In this document: positions 37,000 through 48,100 of the stretch, in pieces | How positions within the stretch are numbered: position 1 is the first letter of the stretch | Layout of the letters: each line of letters begins with the position of its first letter | Source: Chlorocebus sabaeus | Lineage: Eukaryota > Chordata > Mammalia > Primates > Cercopithecidae | Length of the DNA stretch: 64,000 nucleotides | Direction of reading: 5' to 3' | Assembly: GCF_047675955.1 (NCBI RefSeq) | Contig: NC_132929.1 | Location: 33,472,421 to 33,536,420, forward strand | Position numbers and translations under genes: made by a program | Notes under the pieces: model-generated | The model's database searches: none | Told to the model about the DNA's origin: nothing | The model's input: only the letters and a program-made list of their open reading frames with translations

Positions 37000-38135
37000 G
37001 TTCAAGTCCCAGCTATGAGCAGGTTTAGACAGGGATGAGATGAGAGGACCGTATCTGGCAGGTTTGGGCACTGGGGACAAACTTGCCTCCTTCATGGTTG
37101 TACACAGCCTTCCCATGGAGCTGGGCCCCTGTGCCCATCACTTGAGATCATCTCGCCCCCCTCCATGCACCGTGAGCTGAGTCCCACACACTGGTGAACC
37201 CTCCCTAGCGGGCAGCAACACCCCTCAGGCTTTCCTTTCCTCTCAGGAGGGCTGGAACCACACAATTTAGTGGCTCTGTGGAACACTTTTTCCTCACAAG
37301 CATTGTGCCTTCCTGCCTCCTCCACGGAGGACCTGGATGCATGACTCAAAGCCATGTAAAGAAGCACGTCTCCCAAAGTGTCCATGACCTTCAAAATAGG
37401 AAAGAATTGAATTGGAGGGTATGGGAAGCTCTCTCCTGGAGTGGGGCTTTAAAGGTTACCAAAACATTTCTGAACAATGTGTTGAATAGGCAAGACTAAA
37501 AACTGTGGTTTAGTTTCCTGACAAGAATTCCCGACAGGCTTATTTATTATAGTCCTTGATATCGCTGAGGGTAGGTGGAAAAATGACAAGTGTTGCCAGT
37601 ATGTGTGTGGCGTTTTGCATTACTTGTTATCTTTGAGAGGAAGAAAGGGGAGGAAAAAAAAAGCTAAGTCAGAATCCTGGGTCATCACACCCCAAGCTGA
37701 GACCTCAGGATTGGGTGGGTTTCCAGCATGGGTTTATTTTCCTAGATTTTTAAAAGGTTATCAGTTGGTCTTGTGGGCAATTCTTGTATCTAGTTTGCAA
37801 GAATAACAGTTTCTTGTGGGAATGAAACAGAACAAACAAGCAACAGAAGAATTGTTCTGAGCATTTTCCAGTTTTCTCTCTGCTGTCCTTTAGGCGGGGC
37901 TGACTTGAGTTCAGCCCCTGCTTGGGAGAGGGCTCCTGCTTTCAGCATCTGGCCAGGGCAGCCCTGCTCCTCTTGCAGCTTTGGGGAGGGGAGAGGCCTT
38001 TGCAGAATGTTGTTCTTCCAGAGGCATTCTCATCACCCCCTGAGGACTGCTGTGGTTCCATTTAAATATTCAAAGCAGGCAAGTCATTTCTCTCCCAGGC
38101 CAAAAGCCACCATGTTCCTCAAGCTTGGTGACCAT
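37000..38135. other. Intergenic sequence, nothing recognised
   Basis: No gene or assignable repeat. A 20-bp string, TCTGAACAATGTGTTGAATA (37,469-37,488), occurs again at 39,953-39,972. Confidence 0.4.
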
Positions 38136-38139
38136 GATA

Positions 38140-38215
38140 ATAATAAAAATCTTAATACAGCTAACATTTATTTGGCATGAATTGGCAAAGCCTCCTCTAA
38201 GTTAGTATTTAGTTG
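38140..38215 (-). mobile_element. MIR fossil (short)
   Basis: Reverse MIR start: 'AATACAGCTAACATTTATTTGGC' followed by diverged text. Confidence 0.45.
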
Positions 38216-38555
38216 CTAGCTGCATCAATTTATCCCTTACCTGTTCTTGCTATCTGTTCATTTAAACAAACGAGAGCCAGCTCAACATTTTGTGTCAAAA
38301 AAACTCTCTGGCTCTCAGTGATTCAGCAGGTGGAGCAGAGCTGACTGGGCACAGACATGTAATTTTTAAATGGTCATTATCCTTCCAACCTCCTAGCATT
38401 CTCCTAATTACTGGCTCCAGTCCCACCATCTGAGTCTACCTTAATGTAGGTGTCCGCCTGCCTGGCTTCCATATAGAAATTGACCCCAAGGGAATGTGAG
38501 ATTTACAACCTCTTTGGTACTACAGCCTCCAGTAAATACCGATTTATTTATTCCT
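38216..38555. other. Intergenic unique sequence with a 9-bp inverted repeat
   Basis: An inverted repeat of GAGAGCCAG (38,272-38,280) with CTGGCTCTC (38,308-38,316) has a 27-base spacer. A Maf-type-like 'TGATTCAGCAGG' lies just downstream. No gene is seen. Confidence 0.35.
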
Positions 38556-38559
38556 TTTC

Positions 38560-38750
38560 ATTAATTGCTGTCATTTGTTTAAGCTCTTACAATGGGGGCT
38601 AAGTACTTTATACGCGTTCTTGTTCTACCCTCATGACAACAGTGTAGGCCCAGGTAATTTTATTGCCCCATTTTACAGGTGAGAAAATAGAGAATTTGGA
38701 AGGCTATTTTCCAAGGGCATACAGCTGGTAAGTGATGGAGCACTTTGGAA
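38560..38750 (-). mobile_element. MIR fossil
   Basis: Reverse MIR: 'CTAAGTACTTTATACGCG', 'CTACCCTCATGACAACAG', 'CCCATTTTACAGGTGAGAAAATAGAG', 'ACAGCTGGTAAGTGATGGAGC'. Confidence 0.7.
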
Positions 38751-40260
38751 TTCTGTTCCTTTGCCCGTTTGAGGAGGTCTTGATGTTACCGACAGGCCTC
38801 CCTTTCTGGAATTAGAGTACGTCAGAACGAAGCTTCAAAGACTAGACATGTGAGGGGTAGACACTCCCTTCACACACACCCGTTCCCCAGCGTTGGCCTT
38901 ACAAGCCCCTGTCCCCACCCGCCTTGGCACACATAGCTCAGGGCTGGGAGCGGACGTTGTTGCAGGTTCTGAGAATGTTTGTGGGCATCAAACCTCCCCC
39001 AGGGCCACCAGGGAGCATGAACTAATTGTATTAACAAGTGGCATCTGGATTTTATTCCATTTTACACGAATCCTGTGTTGTTTATGAATGAACCTAACTC
39101 GGGAAATCGAGACTGGGGCCTCCACTGTTTAACAAACAGACCTTCCCCTTGGGTGTGCCAAGCTCTGGCCAGCCAGAGAGCACTATAGGTTCTTGTTCCT
39201 TGCTACTCAGCTACCCCCAGTGGCAGTCTTGAAAGCTGTCACTTTAAATTTCCAACTAAGAGAAACTGGAGAAAGCCACTACATCATTGGTCCATACATT
39301 GGATGTAACTGCCTGGGATTAGAGAGAAAGAGGTCTTCACAGGGTCCTAGAATCCCCACATATGACTGCAGAGGGGTAGGAGGGGTCTCTCCTCTTTCCA
39401 TCTTAGGATTGCTTGAGCTGGTGTGATTTTCTCCTATGTAGACACTAAAGCAGGAAACCAGAGGCACCTTTCTGAAAACACACTGGGGAAACCATGTTGT
39501 AGAAGAAATTGGGCAACTCAGTAGACTTGATAACATCTATTTCTTGAGGAGAAGGACAGGGACTGCTCTAGAGAAACAACAACAACAAAAAAGCAAGCCC
39601 AAAAGACCGTGAAACCATTAAGAGGTGTGCATACTGCAGCAGGAACAAGGGCAGGCTGTGCTGGTTTCAGGTTCCTCCTTGCTACATAGATAAATGGCCA
39701 AAGGAAACATTATCCCAGCCGTTTCACATCAAAGGCTAAATGGCAAGCTGGTCATCCTTTTAAGCTGGCCAATAACCAAGTGAAAATTAGACAGTGTACA
39801 TGTTTAGGAAGAGGGCTTCATGCCGTTCCAGAGTGGACTTTCCCATGCTCTCACTCCCAGCTGGTCCCACGGAGCAGTTGCTGTATAAGACATTCTGGGT
39901 GGCACAGACAGCGTGGCCAGGGCTATGGGCCAGATTATCGCTCTACAGAGGGTCTGAACAATGTGTTGAATATGCAGGAGACTGAAACTGGGAAGAAAGT
40001 CACAGCTGCATGCATCCCTCTGACCTCTAGCTGGCTTGAGGTATTCAGATGAGGTCTGGTCTCCAGGCAAGGAAGCCCCACTGGATACCCGCAGGAAACT
40101 ATACTAGAGTTAAGGTCTACATGAAGGCCTCAACGCTGGGTGAGAAGTGAATTCTGATGTCTTGTAGACTGATTAGTAAACGTCAAAGAGCATCCTGCTT
40201 TTGCTTTCTGTAGTTGTTTGGAGTTTGTGTGTGTATATCATGTCTCATACTAACTGAAGA
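38751..40260. other. Intergenic sequence, nothing recognised
   Basis: No gene is supported. A short CAA-unit run occurs near 39,580. Confidence 0.4.
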
Positions 40261-40264
40261 AATA

Positions 40265-40415
40265 TCATCCACCATGTTGCTCAATCCCCACACACCTCTG
40301 TGAAGCAGGTAGCACAGGAATGATCATCTTGATCCTACGGAGGAGGAAGTGGAGGCCCGTGGAAGTTAGGACATATATCTTGTAAATGATTGCTAAGGGA
40401 CAATGAGTGAGGACT
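40265..40415 (-). mobile_element. MIR fossil
   Basis: Reverse MIR: 'CAATCCCCACACACCTCTGTGAAGCAGGTAG', 'GAGGAGGAAGTGGAGGCCCG'. Diverged. Confidence 0.5.
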
Positions 40416-41589
40416 TCTGACTACACTTCTCATCCTCTGATACAACATGCTGAAATTTCACTCTGCCATACTGCTAGTCAGCTGATGCCACAGGCAAAGT
40501 TGTCACTCTGGATAACTCACTAAGCAGACCTGGGAAAGGTACCATGTTACTCTTCCATACCTCTGGTGTCTGTGTGTGGGAAGGAGGTACAGGGGGATGG
40601 CAAGGGAACCTGCTGACTATGGGTTATGAGTGACCTTAGACTATGCGATTTACAAGGGTAGTAGCCATGTGTGGCTTGCTTTCTATTCCCAGCACCTGTG
40701 CCAGTGACTAGCAGAATAAACATTTGTGAAGGGAAGGGGGAGAGGGAGTGTAGAAGGGAGGTTCATTTCTTAGGACCACTGGGGTATGCAGTGTCAGCAT
40801 TCCCTCATGAGGCAGCAGGGCCATAGAAGCAGCGTGGTAACACCGGGTCATATGTATTTTTCTAGCCCCATTCTGATTTCATTAGTTTTCCATTTTCATT
40901 TTTTTAAACTCTAACTTTTAATTCATGGGACTTTGTTTTTATCATTGTTCTTACCTTTTAAGCATTCTTGTGACTGATTTTAATATTTCTGAATTATTAG
41001 TCAACCAAAAGAAAAACTAAAATAAATGACTGTATAAATACATGTAAGTGGCAATGGGCATTTCTGTTTAGGCTGCACCTTCCCTCCTTCCCTGCCAAGA
41101 ATGTTGCCAATACGGAATGAGCAAAGTCTGCATTGAGACCTTTTTCCCTAACCGTCTTGTATTCCTCCTTTTCACACCTTCCTAAATCTATTCACTCTTT
41201 AACATGTATTCTGAGACCAGTTTCCTCCTGCCCCAGCTACTGTAAGCTCTCATTTTTTGTAACTCATGAGGCCGTTATCAACCGTGAGCTCCTGCCCTCC
41301 CTCTCTATTGGAGTTCTGGGTGGGCAGGGGCATCCGGTGGAGAGCAAAAGAGAGCAGGCATTCCATACGTCCTGGCTCGTGGCAGGGGAATCTGTGGGAA
41401 GGCTCAGGACGAGGGCCTGACACTGCACGGGGCTGTCCCCGAGCATGGGGGAGGCTACATGGCTCACAGCTTAGAGGAGGGCCCTGCCATCACCCCTCCC
41501 AGCTAATGCACACCATCAACTTCTACTGCATGAAGACAGAGGTCAAAAGCCTCTAATGCACGGGCTCCACACACCACCCTCTACTTCTC
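40416..41589. other. Intergenic sequence, nothing recognised
   Basis: AT-rich text around 40,860-41,050 is followed by more GC-rich text at 41,270-41,560. No gene is supported by the overlapping frames. Confidence 0.4.
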
Positions 41590-42440
41590 AACCCTTTGCT
41601 GCCTGTGCTCCTTCACTTTTCTCCCTTGTTTCTGGGGTGTTACCACCTGCAGAGCTTGCCTCCTATTTCTCTGACTACAGCCTCCATTTCTTTTGCTGAG
41701 CTTTTTCTCCCTGGCCCTGGTTTTGATTTTCTTCTCACCCTCTCTGGATCTGCAGCCATCACTTTTATGTTCATGCGAGAATTTGGTCCACCTGAGCCAA
41801 GTCTGAATCTCCTATCTCCAACTGCCTGCTTGAGATTTCTATCTGATTGTCCCTTCATCACTCCACAATTTACATGTCAAAAGCCTGAAGTCAAGATCTC
41901 TCCCCAAAACTGCATTTCATGTTATAGCTTCTGTGGCAGTGGCATTACCATTTTCCTATTTGCCCTCGTTAATAAACTTTGTTCATTCTTTCATATTCAT
42001 TAAGTTCCAGTAACTTCTTCACTGATTTGTTTCCTTCCTCTCCCTCCCCCATAGCATTATGGCATCCATAGTTTTATGGCAAACAAACTCTGTCATCAGT
42101 CTCTTTTCATCCACTTTGCTCCGGACCAGTATACTCCAACCACCGCTTCCATTACACTCCAACTCAAAGCCTACAAGTGTCTCTGTTCTCTATTACATTA
42201 GTAGGGAACAGCTCTGGCTGACCTAAGACTCTCTAGTCCGACCAGTTGCCAGTATGCAGTGCCTGCTCTTGCCAGCCCATCTCTTCACTGTCATATTAAG
42301 TATGCTGAGCTTGGCCTCTCCTCTCTGCCTTTGTAGGTTATTCCTTTTATCAGAAATGTTTTCGCATGTCTATCTGACTCCAGATTCCTGCTATCTATAC
42401 ATGCAACAATGGCACCTTTCTAAAAGACTTTCAAATGATT
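41590..42440 (+). mobile_element. Long diverged L2-like segment
   Basis: The pyrimidine-rich text is consistent with forward L2. The clearest parts are 'GACCAGTATACTCCAACCACC', 'CTTGGCCTCTCCTCTCTGCCTTTG' and 'CAGAAATGTTTTCGCATG'. The 135-codon frame at 41,596-42,003 overlaps this fossil and has no other support. Confidence 0.4.
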
Positions 42441-43322
42441 ACTTCATGTCCAGGCCTTTCTCATTTTCTTCCTGATGGCTCAACAGACAGGACATGAGCT
42501 GGAGTCTCAGGGAGTCCCGCATCTTGTATTTCTGAGTTTCATCTAGTGTCGCAGGGGCTGCATTCTCCCGTGCTCCATCTGTTTCTCTGAAAGGTAAGCT
42601 ACTGGCAAACAGAGCAGTGAACGCCAGTCCACAGCAATGCGTCTCATCACCCAAGTGAGATCTGCTCTGGGGCTGAGACATTAGGTTTAGCTTTTGTCTC
42701 ACTTGATCGGAACTTGGGTGAAGACTCCAAAGGTTGGAAGGAAAGGTGGGGAGATGTGCGGTTCTAAAGGGTTGGAACCTCTCCTCAAAAGCTCAACTCT
42801 GAGAACACACTGAGAGAAAACAAGCTCAATCTTGGTAGTAGTACAGTCACCACTTACAGATTTCTTTTTACAGCTGCAAAAATACTTCATCAGGTAATCA
42901 GCCTTTGACTTCATTTCACTTTGGTAAATAAAAATAAAGCTACTGTGAAATGCCATCAGCAATGTGAGCTCGCGGTATGTAGTCCACATTTGTGAAAACA
43001 GACCCTACAGACTCCTCTGCATTTGTTTTCATGGAGACTATTCTAAAGGAAACTTGTTATTTCATATATTTCATACATGGTTATACTTACATGCCAGCCA
43101 AACTACACGTGCACACAGATTTTAAACAGTATTGGAAAATAAGGTTTTTGTTTACCTGAATACTGTTTACCTTAATGAATTGTGTAAAAATACCCTTGTG
43201 GGCATCTGCTCAGTTACCCAAGAGAGTAACACAGATGAAAAACCCAGCAGCTGAGGGAAGGACCCAAACAGACTCAGTATATGACACAAAGACTTACAAA
43301 CACAGCCAAACAATCCCAAGGA
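42441..43322. other. Immediate downstream flank of ALDH1A2, nothing recognised
   Basis: No gene or repeat is assigned. The right end (about 43,285-43,320) is GT-rich on the minus strand ('TTGTTTGGCTGTGTTTG'), which fits a downstream polyadenylation element of ALDH1A2. Confidence 0.45.
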
Positions 43323-43339
43323 GTACACAATATAAATGC

Positions 43340-43345
43340 TTTATT
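43340..43345 (-). promoter_or_regulatory. ALDH1A2: ALDH1A2 polyadenylation signal AATAAA
   Basis: The plus strand reads TTTATT, giving AATAAA on the gene strand about 1.78 kb after the stop codon. A GT-rich stretch follows within about 25-55 bases. Cleavage is inferred at roughly 43,320-43,328. An internal ATTAAA variant at 44,161-44,166 could serve as a weaker alternative site. Confidence 0.75.
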
Positions 43346-44351
43346 GCTAGCATGGAGGTTTCTTTTTAAGTAAATAAAAAGAAATAAATCTTCATTTTCA
43401 CATTTTATATTGCAGTCCAAAGGTAACTAGTTGGTTAGTGGCTATGTCCACTTGGACACATGCTACAGGAGGAGGGTGGCATTCACATGGAAGCACTCAG
43501 AAATATGGCATCTGTCAGGGCTCACGGCATCGGGCTGCTGAATGCACTGTCATTTGTAAATAACAGCAAGTGGAGACTTTAAAACATCATGGATAGATAA
43601 GAGTTATAAATAGAAAACTGGTACGGTTAGGAAGCAGAAAATCGTTAAATACAGAAGGCTATACATAGTTGCCCATATTCCACATACTCTAGGTTATGTT
43701 TGGTACTTTTAAATAAATGATCTGTATCTAGGTCAGAGACTGGATTGGATTTGACAGCTGGAAAGATAGACGGAAAGGAAGCTAACTTCCCACATCAAAC
43801 TGGTGGAGTCACTGGAAAGCAGAAGAGGAGTATGCGGTTGGGAAGAAAGGGAGGCGAGCCTGCTTTACTCCCTACACTGCAGGCCACGGCCTGCTCAGTG
43901 AGGTGCAAGAATGGTATGTGGATGAGCCCCTGGGTGTGACAGAGGAGCTCAGTGGAGCACGGCAGTCCTAGCACAATGGAACTCGGCAAATGGAAAAGGA
44001 AACTTCTAGGCTTGGCCAGATTTTCCAAGGTCACTGCCAATAGATGTAGGGCACATTGGTACAGTATGACAGACTAAAGTCACACCTGCAGCACTGGAAT
44101 AGCAGGTATTGGTGTAGAGGTTCAGAAGAAGCTACAGATTCCAACTACAGAAATAATTCATTTAATAGTAATTGTTGCCCAATATTAGAAACTGAATGAT
44201 ATCTGCAAGGCATCCAGCATTATCAAATTCTTGGGCCTACTTGGAGTGTTTTTTGGTTGGTTCTAAGAAAAACTTTGGAAAAGATCTTATCTAGCTATGA
44301 GAAAAACCCACCCCTTGCCTTATTCCAGAATAACTGAGAAGGAAGGAATCT

Positions 44352-44380
44352 AATACACACACACACACACACACACGCAC
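44352..44380 (+). repeat. (CA)n microsatellite in the 3' UTR
   Basis: About eleven AC units precede 'GCACCCC'. The length is likely polymorphic. On the mRNA strand it reads as (TG)n. Confidence 0.9.
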
Positions 44381-45118
44381 CCCAAAACTGTGCAGCAAAC
44401 TCAGAAGCTGTGAATTGCACATGATGACTTCCAATCTCTATTGTCCCAATCTTTTTTCATTCATGTTATTTATGCGTAAAAGAAAACCAGACTGGGTCAG
44501 GAATATCCCAGGTTCTTATTACATCTGTAGTGTACCAGCTCCTGGCATTTTCATTCTGGTCTGACTCTAGCTAAAATCATTTCATGTTTTGCTTTGAAGA
44601 AACGGATAACATGAAATGGTAATTTGGCTTTAAAACCTTGGAAAATTGTTCCCGGCCCAAACATCTGCCCCAAAATGAGCTCAGCTGAGATCTCCTTGGA
44701 AGAGAGCGGGAGTGGGTGAGTGAAGAGGGCCTGAAAGGAGGAAAATGAAGACAGTAGAAAGGTCACCTTTCCTTAAGAGGAAAGTTCTTTGTGACAAAGG
44801 CATGAAATCATACAGCTCCCTTATTTCATCCTGTGCTCCAGAAAGACATACCGGAAGTGTCTGCTAGCTCCTCCTCTTCCTTTTATCCCACTTTCCCCAA
44901 TATTTGGTATGATTAAGGTGGCCCCTTACAGAGTGCCAAAAAACTGGACCTGGCTGGTTTGCTTTAGTTGTGCAGTGACCTGCCTGGCCTACATGTTATC
45001 TTTTCAATCTTTAAATAAGGACCGTGGCTCAACTTTGTATTCCTGAGAGCTGGGCCCTACAGAGAAAGCAGAGAGGGAGAGACGTGCAGGCTGGGCTTCA
45101 TCTTCCTTCTTGGCCTTC

Positions 45119-45191
45119 TTAGGAGTTCTTCTGGGGGATCTTTACTGTCACAGTCTTAACTTCTGAGTACTCTCGCAAGCCGAATTCTCCC
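45119..45191 (-). CDS. ALDH1A2: ALDH1A2 exon 13, coding part
   Basis: The acceptor 'GTTTCAG' precedes 45,191. The first base completes Met495, then residues 496-518 follow ('[20 protein letters not shown]', ending KNS) and TAA at 45,119-45,121. This C-terminal strand forms part of the ALDH oligomerisation surface. The exon continues as the 3' UTR. Confidence 0.97.
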
Positions 45192-48100
45192 CTGAAACAC
45201 AGAAATGGGCCGGGTCAGATACCAGAAGTCCAGGGAGCTGCACGTGAGTGCAGCGGGAGTCCCGAGGAGGTGCAGTTTATCACCTTCGAACAGCAAGTCC
45301 TGGGGTGTTCATGTAAAAATTCCTCATGTGTGGGCAGCCCAGCCTTCCTCTGAGGGTCAGAGAAACTGTCATCTCATGAGCAGTTTTTAAAGTTAAAATG
45401 TGATTTGTTTTCACAATACTGCACAGAAAGGCAATGACTCTCAACTACTCAGAGACCTACTGTCAGCCTTGGCCAGAGGGCACACAAACGACCCCAGGCT
45501 GTGCTGAGAGGCTGAGTGCTGTGGGCAGCAGTAGGACCAGGCCGAGGTCTCTGAACGCCCTGGCCATGCCTCTCTCTACAAGGCAGCACTGGTTCAGTAT
45601 TAGTTCTTTGGGACACTAGTGTGCTTTCCTCCCCGAAGAGGGAGGGTGGGAGCGGGTCACATGTCTAAGTGTTCCTGTCCCTCTGGGTGTTTACTACAAT
45701 GCTCCTTCTCCACATTTCTTCTCTATTCTCTTGTTCTTTTTGCCTTGTTTAAATGCCTTTTTTTTGCATCTCATTATATAAATCAAGCATGTTCTCCTAA
45801 CTATTTTTCTTTAAAATAACAACTTTTTTTCTTCTATTCTTTTGAAAATCACTCTTCGGTGATGCTTTTCCCAACAGCCTCAGGAGGAGCTCCTCTTTAG
45901 TCCTCTCTGTTCACAGAGCCCCTTGTTTACACCTCAGCCAGGACACTTAACACACTGGGAGGACAAAGGGCTTGAATATCTCTGTCTTCCCTGCTGAGTT
46001 GTATCCTACTGATTTTTCTTTTCGCTTTCCACTAAACATAGGGTATAGCCTACAACAACAGGCACAAAGAAGGTACCTGATGACGAAGGGAGGGAAGTGA
46101 AGAGGGAAGGAGGAAGGACAAGCTTCCTACTCCCCCTTCCCTAGTTCTACCCTGCTGTCATATCTTCGTCATGTCTTCTAGATCAGGAAAAAATAAAAGA
46201 ACACTTAGGAGGTATATTTGAATATGAAAGGATTAAATGATTAAGAAAGGCTGTCTTTTGAAAGTCAGTGTATGAGTTACTGTGGCTGGGCTTTACAAGA
46301 GAGACCTGCTGTAAGTGATTCATTCGGGTTCCTTTTAGGAGCCCCCATGGCCTACACAAGGCTCCACTGGCTTTGCCAGCAGCTCCTCTGAGCACCATGG
46401 GCACCTGAGTTGACAGGCACAACAGAGGGCAGCCAAGGAGGGACTGGGGCAAGCAGGCTGTTCTCTTGTCGGTATAGTTCATTTTGCTTAGAGGAATGAG
46501 AGAAATCCACTGAAATTGCCCCACTCATTGCATGCTTCCCTCATTAACTCCATCCAGGCCCGGAGTCTCTTCATTACCAGCTCAGCTCTGGCTCTCTCTG
46601 GTCATTTTCCTGTCCTTGGGCAATTCTGAATGTGTCTTTTCATCACGGACACCATGTGCATCCCATTTGAAGTGAATTTACTCCCTTGTTTCCTGGCTTT
46701 TGCACGCACTTGTTGGGGCAGGTCCCAAGCCACACTTCACTCCCATGTGACTCTCTAACTAGGTTGTGAGAAACGTAAGGAAGTCTACAGAGTCAGAAAC
46801 CTCGCGATTATGGTTGCTTTCAAGTGTGACTGTTGGATCCTACTGTTTGGGTGTGTGATGCAATGGAAAACGCTGCTGGAGCAGAGGTGCTCCTCTCTGG
46901 GTCCTGAGCAGCAATCTGTGCACGGGGGAAGTGGACTCAAATCTGCTATGAAAAGAACTGCCCTGGGCCCAGGACATGAAGGAAAGCCAGTAAGAGGTCT
47001 TAGTGGCACAACTGAGAAGGCATGGAGGAGACAAAGAGCACTGAACCTGGGGTCAGAGACAGGAGTGCCCACTCAGCTCTGCCATGAACCAGCTAAGAGA
47101 AGCCAGCTGAGTCACTGCCATCCTCTTGGTGCACAGTCATCTCTCCAGTCAGTTCCTGAACCTCAGCATACATATCACCCAAAGAGCTTGCTTCAACTGT
47201 TGATTCTAGAATGCTACCCCTACCCCACAAAGATTCAGTTTCAGAAGCTCTAGGGAGGGACCAGGACACTGTGAGATAGATGGTCATTTGGGTCACACTT
47301 TGGGAAACAATGCTTAAAGGTCACTAAGCCCTGAAGTTTGGATTCTTAAGCAATTTCACCATTTTGTTCCAGAATTTGTCTCAAATTTATTTACTCTAGT
47401 TAAATTTTGTGGCACATACAGTTAACAGGGAAGAAGCCCACTGATGCACAAAAGATATGCATATCACTATTGATGCAGCCCAATCTCTCTGCATGGTCAC
47501 TTTCACAGCAGGAAGATACAGCAAGGCACAGTCACATTTAGAAGCCTATACTCCTGCTCCTCAGCAGACTAGGTTCTAGTCCCTAAGAAAAATCAAACTT
47601 GGCACGCCTAGAGGCTTTAAGGTAACCTGTCAGTATTGGTAGCTCTTGGCCAGCCATTTTAGGAATCACTCAGACTCGCTCATAAAACAAGTAAGAGTTT
47701 CTGTTTAGGGTATATATTTTCCTGCTGTTTAACTTGACTTGCAGCAGCACTTCTCAGAGTAACATCTCCAGACCACCTGCATCAGAGGAGCTTGCAGGTG
47801 GTGGGGACTGAGAGGGAGGGTGGGAGCGGGTCACCAGAAGGCAGGTTGCTTCCAAGGATGACTGGTGGATCCCAGTGTTTGGGTGTGTGATGCAATGGCA
47901 AACGCTGCTGGAATGGAGGTGCTTCTCTGTGGGTCCTGGGCAGTGATCTATACTGGAGTCATTCTGGAAGATTGTTAAAAACGCAGGTCCTGGGTCCTAT
48001 AGCAGATCACCTAACTCAGAATCTGTGAGAGTGGGTCCCTAGATACACATGCTTAACAAAACCATCACCCAGACTGGAGGTGACTTCTCTGCATGCGTGC

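Larger units (their letters stand above)
43323..45118 (-). other. ALDH1A2: ALDH1A2 3' UTR
   Basis: This is the region between the TAA stop and the inferred cleavage site, about 1.8 kb. It contains a (CA)n microsatellite (44,352-44,380 on the plus strand) and no recognised interspersed repeat, which is notable in such repeat-rich surroundings and fits a transcribed, selected UTR. The 3' boundary is inferred from the AATAAA and its GT-rich downstream element. Confidence 0.7.

Noticed and set aside
36535..37116. 193-codon minus-strand frame
   Set aside because: It is mostly the translation of the TG/GGGG minisatellite (His/Thr/Pro repeats) plus L1M text.
46810..47253. 147-codon frame inside intron 12
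   Set aside because: It crosses a duplicated block, a MIR and a MER5A fossil and lies antisense to ALDH1A2. No support as an exon.
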